In this document: piece by piece, positions 34,659 through 48,490 of the stretch | How positions within the stretch are numbered: position 1 is the stretch's first letter | Layout of the letters: every line of letters begins with the position of its first letter | Source of the DNA: Lichtheimia corymbifera B2541 | Lineage: Eukaryota > Mucoromycota > Mucoromycetes > Mucorales > Lichtheimiaceae | Length of the DNA stretch: 64,000 bases | Direction: 5' to 3' | Assembly (NCBI GenBank): GCA_000697475.1 | Contig: JNEU01000881.1 | Coordinates: 124,001-188,000, forward strand | Translations under genes and position numbers: made by a program | The notes under the pieces: generated by a model | The model's input: only the letters and a program-made list of their open reading frames with translations | Databases searched by the model: none | What the model was told of the DNA's origin: nothing

Positions 34659-35079
34659 CTGCTTTACGTTTGCTGCCCACGTTGAGCGGATGTGGCAACT
34701 TGAACCCACTTGGAGCCTTGATTGCAAAGTCTTGGGGCGCACCGTGCTTCGTTTTCTGTGCCTTCTCAATCAAGCTAATAGAGCATTGGACAATAGACTA
34801 AACTCGCATAATCAATATAGGGTGTTTTATGATGAAATGAGCACAGCTCATCACCTACCTTAGCCTGCAAGGTGAGCTCAAAGATCGGCAACAATTTTGA
34901 CTGGATAAGTTTGGTTTCGATTGGCACCTCATGCTCCTTACTGGCAAGAACACGGCAAACATAGCCCTTGGGGCAATCCATTACTGAGATGTGGAATCGA
35001 AATGCTATATGTATAGTATGTCAATTCAAAGTCCATGTGTACAAAGGATAATTAATGTATCATGTACCTGTTTGATGTA
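34659..35079 (-). pseudogene. Degraded copy of the repeated gene family (copy d)
   Basis: Inverted match to 38129-38550. On the minus strand it encodes DCPKGYVCRVLASKEHEVPI and LLPIFELTLQAK, then a probable 5' splice site (AAG then GTAGGT) as in the plus copy. The 68-codon frame is conserved between the two copies with few amino-acid changes, but the exon is isolated here: its upstream exon partner is missing. Confidence 0.6.
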
Positions 35080-35182
35080 GGTAATATGCACCTTTGATCC
35101 AGTAGTTCTGACTATGAATAACCAGCAAGTTTGTACAAGAGTCTTTTTGAATGCACTGACCATTACTGAGATACTAGTCATA

Positions 35183-36268
35183 CTATGTTTGATTGTGCAA
35201 TCTTTAGGATCTTCTTATTGGTGAGAGCGTGATTGGTACATGTATGCAAAGTGAAGGGCCCTTTTTGTTCAAGACAACATCAAGCATACCAGGAAAAAGG
35301 ATGCTCTGAAGGGGGATGAGTAAGAAAGACGGGTGCTTCGGGACCTTGTAGCAAGGCAATGGCTGTTGTTGGATCATCGTTTCCATCATGGTAAAGTGTA
35401 AATGACACACGTCCTTCTGCTATATGCGGGATCATTTCTTTTTATTTATACGTGTACTTATTGTCTATCATGAGGATGGGCGGATGGTGTGTGTGGAGGG
35501 TGAATGGTGTGTGAAGGGTAAAATAGTGTGGCCTCAGTGTGATAGCAGTGGAGGGGATTGGAATAGTATGGGGACGGCAGATCCACGACTTCAGACAACG
35601 CCTCCTCCCTCCTCTGCTTTTTATCCTCCATTCGCGACATCTAGATCAAGGTAATGCTCATGTTAGTTGTAGGTGTTAATATAGTGCTGACTATTCATAG
35701 ATGGTGGTTGTTGCCAAGGTGATATCGTCGCTCTTGTACTTCGTGTTGTTATGCCGCTCCACGCTTGGTGTCAAAGGTACATTCAAAGCGCAATGTAGCA
35801 GACGAGCTTGTGCCATTGACGTGTTCGCTTTGTATAGGCGTCAAGATTCATGCGCAAAGACGTGGGCTCGTTTGGCTTTTGTTTCGGCTCGACTACACTA
35901 CGCCATGGTTTCCTGTTTCCAGTAACCAACAGCAACGGTTTCCATGTGTATGAAAAAGGCAAGTCCAGAACAAAGACAATGAAGAAAAGGCGTTAATTCT
36001 AACAACAATGAACTACGGTATAATGAATAGAATTTTCGCTCAATCAATTCAGCTTTGAACATCATCATCAACTTGCACCTTTCGGTTGGCAGTTTGACAC
36101 CATCAGTGCATGACAACAACGCGCTCTTCTCAGATGTTGCGGCTATTCTTGGGAATTAGGAAACCGGCGTCATTGTTTCCTTAGAGAGGATGCGTGAGAG
36201 CATATACGAGCCTGATCGCAACGAAAGTGAGGAACCCGTTAGGATTCAACCGACAAAGGTGCCTTTTA
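35183..36268. repeat. Right copy of the 1.07-kb inverted repeat pair
   Basis: Reverse-complement partner of 28336-29405. It carries a relic coding frame on the plus strand that starts near 36190 (MRESIYEPDRNESEEPVRI) and is interrupted. A GA-rich tract and a GTG-rich tract near 35480-35520 are specific to this copy. Confidence 0.75.
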
Positions 36269-36824
36269 CTTTTCTCTCTGAAACGACCACTCACACGACA
36301 CGCGCGAACAACGTCTTATTTCGTGGAATTTGAGCGCAGCAAATGATTTGTGATTGCAGATGGATGATGGATATTGCCGCCTAGCTCATCTCGGCTCCTT
36401 TGTTTATGCATCACAACACCAAGACTCTTTGTGAAGGCGCCCCCAACAATCTATCAGCTCATCATCATTCCCAACAAGCATTTTATCATTCAAGTGATCA
36501 TGTTTATACCCACGCCCACATGCAGAGATATAAACAAGGATGTTGTCGCCCACCCATCTCTTTCGTCCATCACATCATTCTTTGATTGCTGAGACCTCCA
36601 ATGCCCAATTCGATGTGAGTATCATGGGGAATGGTTGTACTTGGTGAGCGATACATTTATTAATGTTATACGGTGATCTTTAGTGTTCCATTGTCTTGAT
36701 TGTCATTGTTGTCATTGTGATATTTGGCTCTTGAATAAGGTAAAATCTAATCATCTCGGTTGACAAAGCACATATGCACTAACATACCTTTCGATGTAGC
36801 CACAGCAAGAGATGAATAATTGGA

Positions 36825-38450
36825 TCAAGTGATGGCTTATTCTACTACAAACCCGTTGATGAACATACAACGGCTTCCAAGACAGCGGGCCGTTTTATCA
36901 GCGGTTGACGCTGCATTACCTTCGACCTCGTATTCTCAGATGGCTGTTTTGACCACTTTATCAGTCCTGCCCACTATTACAACTCCCCATGGACAACAGT
37001 TCCCACACAAAAGCGGTTCATTGACCATGCCGTCCCCATCCTGAACTACTTTGCTGACAATGTTGGCGTTATCTGCTTTGAATGGTGAGTACATACAAAT
37101 AGCATTCTGGATACAACTTGCTGATTCATTCTTAGGGGCGAGAAGATCGTGAGTCGCCAGGCAGTGACATTGTCAATTATGGACTGTGAAGGAGAGACCC
37201 CGAATTACGCTGACGGGATTGGATACGCCACACGAGCTGGTATCTTGGATGATGAACGAATACTGATCGAATGCTCATCAGGTGGCCGGGAGGAGAACCT
37301 GCAGCATGCATAAGGCAATAGCTTGAAGGTGTTGGAGTCATGACGGCACCCATCTTTCTTCTATTCGATTGCATATACCACACAGGAGCTCCAGCGTTCG
37401 GTAAGCGTCGGGATAGTTATTTGGTGTCTCAGTGGAGGATACTCATGCATTGATCTTTGTGATCTTTTATGCAGTTCGCGATTGCTTTATTGCCGGTGCT
37501 CATTGCAAGTTGGAAGTGATGTTTTTGTATGGGGGCTTCGAAGCCGGTGAATCTGATACGGCTGTAGTGCAGAAGCTTTGGAAGACAGTGGCCGGCTTTT
37601 TTTTTGATCCTACGGAGCACTCGGATGAGGAATGGCTACAGTTGACCATGTTACAGAAGCTCACTTATTGTCGCCAGGGCTTCATCCGCAACCTGAGTGA
37701 GCAAGGGACCGAGATGGACTTGGCTACATACTTGTGGATTCTCTTGGATCAAAGCTTTCACCAATTGGGAGTTGTAACCACGAGGTAATAATTGTACTGC
37801 TTCCTGATATTACATGGTACACATTGTATATCTAGAGATCAAACGTGCCAGGCCACATCTACATGGGTCAATGAATGAAGAGCAGTATCTGGCTCAATAC
37901 CAATTCCAAACAAAGCCGGTTGTATCCGCCCGGACCTCATGCTGGTCAAACATAGCATTGAGCTTGGTGTTCCTGAATGCGGGAAGGGTGACCAGGATTC
38001 GCTTTGCAAGAAGGAGATTGTGGAGACCCAACTTCTTTGCCCCAAAACCATGAAGAATATGTTTGTACATGCATCGTCCAAGATTGGCAATCTCGAGGAT
38101 ATCATGGGCAAGCTGCGGATCGTTGGCTTACATCAAACAAGTACATGATACATTAATTATCCTTTGTACACATGGACTTTGAATTGACATACTATACATA
38201 TAGCATTTCGATTCCACATCTCAGTCATGGATTGCCCCAAAGGCTATGTTTGCCGTGTTCTTGCCAGTAAGGAGCATGAGGTGCCAATCGAAGCCAAATA
38301 TATCCATTCAAAAGTGTTGCCGATTTTTAAGCTCACGTTACAGGCTAAGGTAGGTGATGAGCTGTGCTCATTTCATCATAAGACACCCTATATTGATGAT
38401 GCGAGTTTAGTCTATTGTCCAATGCTCTATTAGCTTGATTGAGAAGGCAC
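36825..38450 (+). pseudogene. Most complete copy of the unrecognised repeated gene family
   Basis: Coding-like segments can be followed across the interval: SSDGLFYYKPVDEHTTASK (about 36826), an in-frame TGA, then DLVFSDGCFDHFISPAHYYN and LNYFADNVGVICFEW to a splice site near 37083, then GEKIVSRQAVTLSIMDCEGE and DDERILIECSSGGREENLQH, then a TAA. After shifts come AGAHCKLEVMFLYGGFEAGE, QGFIRNLSEQGTEMDLATYL, AGCIRPDLMLVKHSIELGVP, KTMKNMFVHASSKIGNLEDI, and after an intron at about 38140-38202 DCPKGYVCRVLASKEHEVPI. At least two stops and one frameshift disable it as it stands. I do not recognise the family; no transposase, protease or polymerase motif was seen. Confidence 0.6.
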
Positions 38451-38559
38451 AGCAAACGATGCACGGTGCGCCCCAAGACTTTGCAATCAAGGCTCCAAGT
38501 GGGTTCAAGTTGCCACATCCGCTCAACGTGGGCAGCAACCGTAAAGCATATGTGGCCAC

Positions 38560-38900
38560 TTCTGCAAGGATAAATGACAATTCCTAACAAAGCCGGTTGT
38601 ATCCGCCCGGACCTCATGTTGGTCGAACATAGCATCGAGCGTGGTGTCTCAAAGTGTGGCAAGGATGGACCAGAATTCACTTAGCAAGAAGACTATGGAG
38701 ACCCAACTTCTTTGCCCCAAAACCATGAAGGATAACGCGTGCATCATCCATGATTGGCAACGTTGAGGAAGTTTGTGTCGTGTCCATGAATAATCACGTG
38801 TACCCATCATCCAGACTCAGCTCGTGTATGGTTATCCCTGGTTACTATCCAACCTTAGTTTCCTTGTTCTTCTTCTCAGAATAAAACACTACACCGAGTA
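38560..38900. pseudogene. Further relics of the repeated family
   Basis: At about 38576-38700 a third copy of the PNKAGCIRPDLMLVEHSIE stretch is seen on the plus strand. At 38781-38891 lies a copy, on the minus strand, of the middle exons of the truncated gene at 27804-27948, including the TTCTTCTCAGAATAAAACA stretch. Both are short and broken. Confidence 0.55.
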
Positions 38901-39397
38901 TCACTTACTCCTACCACCGTCTCCATATACACAATCCATACATGGCACTTCAGTTTGGCATCATTGGTTTTCATTATCCATATGTACGGCGTTTCGATCT
39001 CATGAATGAGAACAACTATGAGCCTGAACTCTTAAGTAACTGATGTCCTTCTTTGCCATGGGTCAACTGGCCTTGCGTGATTCGTGCTGTGCTTGCTCCG
39101 AAACAAGGTATCGCCCGCTTGCTTAGGCAGAATGTACGTAGTAGACTCTGAAGACAACGTAGAATAGCCCATCCTAGTTATCACCTCTGCAATATGTAAT
39201 TTATTTCATTATAAAACATTGCTTTTTAAAGATGCTACATTCTAAGCTATCCAGGATGACATAAATGGGAAATGGGGAACATGGGTACTGCGAGAAGCTC
39301 CACGTGATCATGTGGTGTTCAAATAGCCAATAACCGATTCATGCAGCAATCCACATTTGTCTTTTGCACCACCTACCGACACACACGCAACACACAC
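38901..39397. other. Boundary of the repeat island and PHAF1 promoter
   Basis: No gene recognised. Leader and promoter of the PHAF1-like gene lie at the right end (CA-rich run near 39378-39398). Confidence 0.4.
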
Positions 39398-41421
<2,024 letters not shown>

Positions 41422-42045
41422 AAGATTCATCATATAATGAATTAAACGCTTTTTGAAAGGGGATTTCTTTATTATTGCATCACATGCTGCCAAACGACTT
41501 TTGATTGGGTGAAATGGGGGCTTTAATCTAGCAGTGGTCTCCCAGGAAACCATTTTGTATGTTTTTCTCTCGCTCCTTGGTTACCGTTTCCTGATGGCGC
41601 CTTTGGCGTGAACCGACCCATTGCAGAGACCACAGCAACCGCATCTCGTCATAATGCAAAAGGCCTGTCTGAATGCTGCTACGGCAATTGTTGACAAACA
41701 GCTTGTAGAGGAATATGAGAGTGACGTGTTCATTCAGTGATTGGAACGAGTTGAAGGTTGTTGCTCTGTATCGTGGGTATGTTTGTTCAGGTAAGAGACA
41801 TTTTATTTTCTATATATACAAGGGATGAGGAGGAGGATTGTCTAACATATACATCTGTTATCTAGTTGAGGAAATGCAACAGGGTTAAGGTAAGATACAA
41901 GGAGATCAAGAGAGATGTATACAATTGTCGAAATGAGAAGAATAGAGGACATGAACACTGTCATTATTTGACAAACAAAACCATGTATGTTTTTACTTGA
42001 TCTTATTTGATCGACGACACATCTCTTTTTTTTCTCTTGTTTACA
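41422..42045. other. Intergenic, about 620 bp, between converging genes
   Basis: 3' flanks of the PHAF1-like gene (plus) and homeobox gene (minus). A short frame at 41654-41740 (MQKACLNAATAIVDKQ...) and the following GT-like sites look faintly coding, but no gene can be built. Confidence 0.4.
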
Positions 42046-43210
42046 TCAACGCACTGGTGCACGCTCACTTTTTGGATCATCATTGCCGACATATTCCGCT
42101 GCAGACGCAAGGACATCAATGGCAGACTTGGCACGTTTGCGAGCTGGTGGTGCTTCCTCATTTCGGTCACCTTGTAGACTTAGATTGGCCATAGATTGAT
42201 GGATAGAAGAAGGACGTCGGTTAATCCCACCATAATTAAAGTAGTCGAATTCGGGTTGTTGAAGATAATTTCGTTGATTGGGTGCAAGTGATGAACGATG
42301 ATGAGGAGCATAGGATCGTTTGGTGGGTGATAAATCTCGGGCGACAGCATGTGGTGGATAAGAAGGCATGGGTGCAATGGGATGCATCATGTATGGATTT
42401 TGTTGATGTTGAGATGACGGTGTTGCTCCTGTATTGCGATGCTGTTGCTGTGGCGGTGGAGCGGCAGCTGGATACAATGCAATGTTGGGTACATTTCCTA
42501 GTGGCTGGTGTGGTGTTTGAGTCGAAGACAATGGTCGGACACTGGATGATCGAGTCTTTGTTGCAGTTGTTGTACTGCCGCCATTGGTACTAGCACGTTG
42601 CCTACTCATTTTTGCACGACGATTTTGGAACCACACCTAAAGATCATATGTATGAGTCATACATGAATAACGATGTATACACCATCATCATGGGTTGTTT
42701 AATAATAATAACCTGAACTTCTCGTTTGGTCATGCCCAATTCTTGTGCCAGATTTTCTCGGACTTCGGAGCTGGGGGTATCCGTTTGCTCAAACACCTCC
42801 ATTAGGCGTTGGAACTGCTCCTGTGAAATTCTTTTCCGCTTGGCCTTGGCTATCGACGACACAATAATGTTTCCCTTGCTAGTTTTGCGACGATGATATC
42901 CCTCTGGAGTTACAGATGTGCTAGGATCCCAGGATGTTGTTGGTCGTTGTTGTTCTTTTTGTGGCTCTGGAACATAGAGTGCATCTCGTTCACGGCGTGG
43001 TCCACCAGGACTCGATGGCACACTGCTTGACATGAGACCACTATTTGGCCTAGAACTAAAGTAATCATGGCTTCCACCACGATGATGATGTCGAGTTTGT
43101 TCCCAATCAGGTGACCGATAAGGGTCCACGGCAACATCATTCAATAATGCCGAGATGGCTAATGAGTCTCTTCTGCTCATGGCACCCTGTTTGCTTGAAG
43201 GATCCTCCAT
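42046..43210 (-). CDS. Homeodomain transcription factor
   Basis: Two exons: 43210-42713 and 42636-42046; 362 aa. The homeodomain (about residues 123-180) starts RKRISQEQFQRLMEVFEQ, and its recognition helix VQVWFQNRRAKM is split by the intron exactly after Gln166, as is common in homeobox genes. Key residues W, F, N, R of WFQNRR are all present. The flanks are disordered: Ser/Arg/Pro-rich before the domain, Pro/Gln/His-rich after it, with SPTKRSYAP- and RKRAKSAIDVLA-type blocks that may be a nuclear signal. It is a typical (non-TALE, no loop insertion) fungal homeobox factor, predicted to bind TAAT-like DNA in the nucleus; targets are unknown. The donor GTTATT of the intron is weak but the phase is right. 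Confidence 0.9.
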
Positions 43211-43506
43211 GGCGAGTAAGACAAGTGAACGTCCACTTTTTTGAAGGGAGATGGAAAAAAGAAAAGAGAAAGGGCTTATGTTTCTGTCATACCCTGTCAA
43301 AAGAAACAAATTGCATAAAGCGGATGTTGGATATTGCATGCACAGCGACGTTTACATTATCCAATCAAATTTAAAGGGAGACGCAACCAAGGAAACCCAT
43401 GGTTATATGTTTGTTTGCCAACTGTTTCCTCTTTTTCACATTGCTCTCTTTTCTTTCACACACTCTTTTTTCCTTTATATACCCACTCTTTATTGAGCCT
43501 CTTTCG

Positions 43507-43731
43507 ATGGATCATGATCTTGAGCGGTGTCCGATATTGGCAAGGTCAACGAGACCTCGAAGACGACATATTGCACGACGACATGCGCTGTTCGCCCTAT
43601 TGGTCATGGCTTGTATCATATGTGTGTACATGAGTTACCAGGTGTCTTCGAATGGTCAGTTACCGTGCTCAAATTATTTCGTGTGGATTCCCAATTGCAA
43701 CAAGGAGCAGTATTACGTCCTACCCTCCTGA
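43507..43731 (+). CDS. Possible small type II membrane protein or mannosyltransferase stem remnant
   Basis: A frame of 74 aa with a basic N terminus (RSTRPRRRHIARRH) followed by one hydrophobic helix (ALFALLVMACIICVYMSYQ), the topology of a Golgi type II enzyme. A TATA-like stretch lies about 30 bp upstream (near 43474). In the neighbouring frame, from about 43645 to 43803, the sequence reads FEWSVTVLKLFRVDSQLQQG and ends TTLGQINCVR, which resembles the stem just before the catalytic domain of fungal Ktr/Mnt mannosyltransferases. A frame change between the two is needed, and no catalytic domain follows. It may be a truncated GT15 relic. Both ideas are tentative. Confidence 0.3.
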   Translation: MDHDLERCPILARSTRPRRRHIARRHALFALLVMACIICVYMSYQVSSNGQLPCSNYFVWIPNCNKEQYYVLPS

Positions 43732-43803
43732 AAAATCACAGCATCACCAACCATACAAATGATTATAATACGACCCTGGGGCAGATCAATTGTGTCAGAT
43801 GAT

Positions 43804-44415
43804 TGTCGTACTACACATCCAATAGCATGAAACCTTGTACCCCGTGTATTGGAACATTAGCGATTACTAGATTCCCTTCATGTATTATTCTTTCCTATAT
43901 CCTTCATGATGAACAACAAAATATATCCTGGCTATTATTCCCCATTTTGTTATCAGGAGTAAAAGAGTGAGTGTTTGGTTTATCTGCCTTATCACATGAA
44001 TGAGGTTTATTATTTATCAGCTATATGGGTTCTGACTCTTTGGGAATGCAAGTTGTATTAATTGTGATGTAACCTTGCCCTGTCAGCGAATAGGATCAAC
44101 AGCCACCAAAGGGATACAATGCAACGGTAAACCTGTTATTATCGGTGTTTAACAATTGTCTTCCGTGCGGTGGCGATACAAATCACGCGTCAAGCCTTTA
44201 TCTCCTCTCCTCCTTTACCTTCACGCACATGAGCCTACGAGAAAGAGACATCAACCGACAACGATCCAGTACACAGCATGCGACCTTGAAATCAAAGACC
44301 AATCGTTGCAATCGGATGTTCGTGTTAGAGGTACTCCTCATGTCACCAACTTTTTATCTTTTCATGACAGACCAACCTTCCACATTTGATATAGCGATCT
44401 GCACCTTTCAGCCTC
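43804..44415. other. Intergenic upstream of the F-box gene
   Basis: No supported gene. Contains the F-box gene promoter; a 101-codon plus frame at 44145-44450 overlaps the F-box start and is not called. Confidence 0.4.
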
Positions 44416-45940
44416 ATGCGAGAAACTCTGACGCCTTTGAACGATCGTGAGAAGCCCCGTTTTGTGAAGCGACGTAAAACGTTGTCTGTTCATATCGATG
44501 ACGAGAGCAACTATAAGCAACGAGACAACAATCAATATACCCGATCACGCGGCAGTGGCAGCAGCAGCAACAGCAAAACGAGCAGCATAAAAAGCACTAT
44601 CGACGAGAACAGCAGGGAAGCGACTATCAAGCATGACAATATTAGCAAAAGCAATAACCATACCAGCAATAATAACAGCAATCGTATCCAATACCGAAGA
44701 ACACGAGTGCAGCAATTATTTACTTTACAACGACGACCGACGATTGATAAGCTTGGGAATGAATGTCTGTACGAGATATTCAAGCATTGTGCCGATCCAG
44801 AGACTCTTACGGCTATATCGCATGTATGTCGTCGGTGGCGATTCATCACTACGGATTCATGGCTTGTAAGGAAAAACATGATGGAACAATGGGGAGAGCT
44901 TTGCTGATGGCTTTTTGTAATAGTGGCGAACAATGGACCATGACTGGATACAGTTTCTGGAAAGCGCGTTCTTTTTCAAGCATATGCCCAACCATTATGC
45001 ATTCGACCATTTACGGCACACAAGGAGGATGCGGATCACTGCAAGGGAAGATCAATTATACAACACAATCCCAATGTGTATCCCAGAGGTGTATCCATTT
45101 GTACAGTTATCTCGGGTGGATCTGGTGCGAATGCATCTAGTGGATATTATCGACGTAGTCAAGTGGCTGGTCCATATTCAAGAACTACGGTGTCTTGATA
45201 TCATGACACACGGCATGCCACAAAACAACGTCCTTGCAGCATTCACAGGCCTTCGCAGTTTACGCGTCTTACACCTTCATTTTTACACCCCATGCAACCA
45301 CGGCAATTATGCATTTCTGATCAGTCGTAACCGAGCACGCCCTGTATTACCGTCTACTTTGCGAGATCTCCAAATAACCAACCTATACGACACCGAAGAA
45401 CAGTTATTGAACGACCTACGCCCTCATCATTGGATGCGTATTGAAGCTGCTCTTATGATCAAATATTCACCATTGCAATCACTCGTCAACTTGGATACAT
45501 TGGTTTTGCACAGCTGCTCGGCATATACAGCACGGATTTGGCGAGAATGTCTTACTCCATGTGCACACAACCTACGCTACCTGTCACTCGGTGGATTACG
45601 CTCACAGACACATAATGCTGCTTTATTGACACCCAATGGTGGTAACTTACCGGCCAATGACCCCACATCGCTCTGGACACATGATGAGGAAGCACCCGTT
45701 CGCGACATTTGGAATGCGATTCACGATTTCTTTATCAACCTTGTTCACCTCGAGTATCTACATATGGAGGATTTCACCATGGATTCCAATATCCTTGACA
45801 GCTTACGCTTCCTTGAAGACAGCCGTGGACAAACCATCCATCTTTCAAGTGCAACATTTCAAGGCAATGCATGCGATATTATCGATCTTGAAGATATGAT
45901 AGATAGACATGTCGCTTTCTGTGATATCACCATTCGATGA
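44416..45940 (+). CDS. F-box protein, probably with LRR-like C-terminal part
   Basis: Two exons: 44416-44865 and 44924-45940; 488 aa. Residues 1-105 are disordered, rich in Ser, Asn and Arg. The F-box follows at about 108-150: IDKLGNECLYEIFKHCADPE, ISHVCRRWRFI. The rest is built of Leu-spaced segments such as LRSLRVLHLHFY, LVNLDTLVLHSCS, LRYLSLGGLRS and LVHLEYLHMEDF, suggesting leucine-rich repeats. F-box proteins link substrates to Skp1-Cul1 ubiquitin ligases; the substrate of this one is unknown. Mucoromycota hold many such genes, so a lineage-specific paralogue is likely. Confidence 0.87.
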
Positions 45941-46044
45941 ATATATTAAAGACTTAGTGTACATACATATACGAGACGTTTATTAAAGCGCTGTTGGATA
46001 TCACACAGATTACATTACTATTAAATGCTGGTGGGAAGGATGAT

Positions 46045-47935
46045 TTAAGCACAAGCATAACCTGCTTCATGTGCTTTTTGAGCACGTCCTGATGGATCTT
46101 CGGGACATCCCCAATCAGCACGTGGCACCCAACGCACAACACTAGCAGTGCATGCTTCTTGTGGAAACCAATCTTCAAACATGGCTCTGTACATGTATGC
46201 TTCCTTGGTAGTGGGGGTGTCTTTTGGCCAACGTTCAGCTGCACGTTTGAATTCTTCATCCGAAATCTTGTCACTGCTGATTTGCTTAAGCGTATCAATC
46301 CAGCTGTACCCAACACCATCAGAGAATTGCTCCTTTTGACGCCACAATATGCTGTCTGGAAGATAAGGTGTTGTATACGGTTCATCAGATGTATCAAATG
46401 CCTTGCGTAAGATATACTTTTCCATGTATTGGCTGGTTGGGCGCTTGTCACTTGGATCAATGTTCATGACAAGTTCTAGCAACTCCTTGTCAAGGAAAGG
46501 TACACGTGCTTCTAAACCCCATGCCATGGTAGACTTGTTTGCACGCAAGCAATCAGCATAATGCAAATTCTTGACACGTGAAATGGTTTCCGCATGAAAC
46601 GCAGCATCATCGGGTGCAGCATGGAAATAGAGGTATCCACCAAAACATTCATCAGCACCTTCACCGCTCAGCACCATCTTGACGCCAATGGCCTTGATTT
46701 TACGTGCAAGTAAATACATGGGTGTGGATGCACGCACGGTGGTCACATCATATGTCTCGAGATGATAAATGACGTCAAACACTGCATCCAATGCTTCTTG
46801 AATAGTAAATGTAAATTCATGATGCGTGGTTCCAAGGTGCTCAGATACTTCACGTGCTGCTGCCAAATCAGGAGATCCTGGAAGTCCAATCGAGAAGGAA
46901 TGGAGTTGATGCGGCAACCATGGCGTGCTTAACCCATCCTCATCCTCATCACCACCACCACTATCTTTTTTCTTGTTGCCATTTTGCTCAGCAAGTGCAC
47001 GTGCTTCACGTACAGCGATCGATGCGATTAAGCTTGAATCCAATCCGCCTGATAAAAGTACCCCGTATGGAACTTCAGCCATCAATCGCTTTCGAACAGA
47101 TGCCTCCAAGGCTTGACGCAGTTGTTTATAATCAATGGGTGTGCGTGGTATCCGCTCAGGATCCCACCATGATGGATTAAACCACCGTGTTGGTTCGTTA
47201 CCATTATCCGAATCATAGACATGTCCTGGTGGAAACGTCAAAATCTTGTCACAGTCCTCGTTCAGTGCCTTGAGCTCGGAAGCAAAGTAGACAGCACCTG
47301 GCATATGCGAATTCCAGCCATAGTACAAGGTGGTCACTCCAATAGGATCACGGGCTGCAATGATGCGATTTCGCTTGGTATCCAGTAACACAAATGAAAA
47401 GATGCCATCCAAATGCTGCACGAGATCGATACCCATTTCCTCGTACTTTTTTTTTATAATGTTAGCATACCTGAAGGCTGCCTATGTATAGTATGACTTA
47501 CCATATGCATAATAATCTCGCAATCAGAATGGGTCTTGAAGTGATGCTTGCGCATGAGGTTTTTACGTAGCTGGCTATGGTTATAGATTTCCCCATTAAC
47601 ACAGAGAACCAATGTCTTATCATCGTTGGTGATGGGTTGCGCACCAGTGTCTGATACAATAAAGCTGTTAATATATACACTTTAGCTCTCGTGCAATCTG
47701 GTTGACTTACCAACACCAACAATGGCAAGGCGTTCATGGGCAATGATATGGTTGCCCGTAGTATAACATCCAGACCAATCAGGACCACGATGCCTTATTC
47801 TAATCACAATTTAAGATTTAGTGGATTATGGATCAAGTGGTACGCAGATACATACTTTTTGGACAAATACAAGGCATGTTGTCGAAAATCCTCCACATCA
47901 CCTTGATAATTGTATACAGCGAATATTCCACACAT
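46045..47935 (-). CDS. ASN1: Asparagine synthetase (glutamine-hydrolysing)
   Basis: Four exons: 47935-47856, 47799-47711, 47650-47502, 47445-46045; 572 aa, the usual fungal length. The N-terminal Cys2 nucleophile (MCGIFAVY) of the class II glutamine amidotransferase is present, with [10 protein letters not shown] and CVNGEIYNH. The synthetase half has the PP-loop [21 protein letters not shown], and [14 protein letters not shown]. It converts aspartate, glutamine and ATP to asparagine and glutamate in the cytosol. Relative to yeast there is an acidic/Gly-rich insert ([14 protein letters not shown]) after the PP-loop helix. The 3' end faces the F-box gene at a gap of about 100 bp. Confidence 0.96.
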
Positions 47936-48490
47936 GGCAAAAAGTAAAGTGAAGGACGAAGAAAAAGGCAAATGAGAAATATAAACTTTAGATAAGCATG
48001 GGTTATCATCGAGCCTTCATCGCTATCCCCTGAATGAAAGGACGTGGGTGCATCAATAGACGACATAGGCGCCAAAGTGATCACACTAGCCAAATTCATG
48101 CTTCGGCACTGACCTTATGCCTCTTACAATAATCTGCTTGCTGGATCCATATGAACACCCTTCTTTTACTTTACAATCCTCATCAAAGTGCCTCTGAACA
48201 AATGGATTTGCTACATACAGCCTGGGGGTGGCGGTAGACAAACCCTTAAAACAAAACCCCCAATGATGTTTCGCATTTTAGGCAGCGGTCATCATTTTAG
48301 TGACGTTGGGCCAATCCGGGTATTGGGGAATACGATAGACATAAACCCGGTACAACCTCTCAATATGGTAACTTGTTGGTCTCACTTTTTTTGCATGTGT
48401 GTGATGTTTGTGTGGCGCATGGATGGCTCAAGTGACAACGTCGATCACTTGGCATACATCATACATGGTTTATTTCAACAAGGGTATTTT
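47936..48490. other. Asparagine synthetase promoter region
   Basis: Upstream region of the ASN1-like gene and 3' flank of the DUF4112 gene. No TGACTCA-type (Gcn4) site was noticed by eye. A minus frame starting at 48099 overlaps the leader and is not called. Confidence 0.4.

Noticed and set aside
41654..41740. Short plus frame MQKACLNAATAIVDKQ...
   Set aside because: 28 codons only, with no supported continuation.
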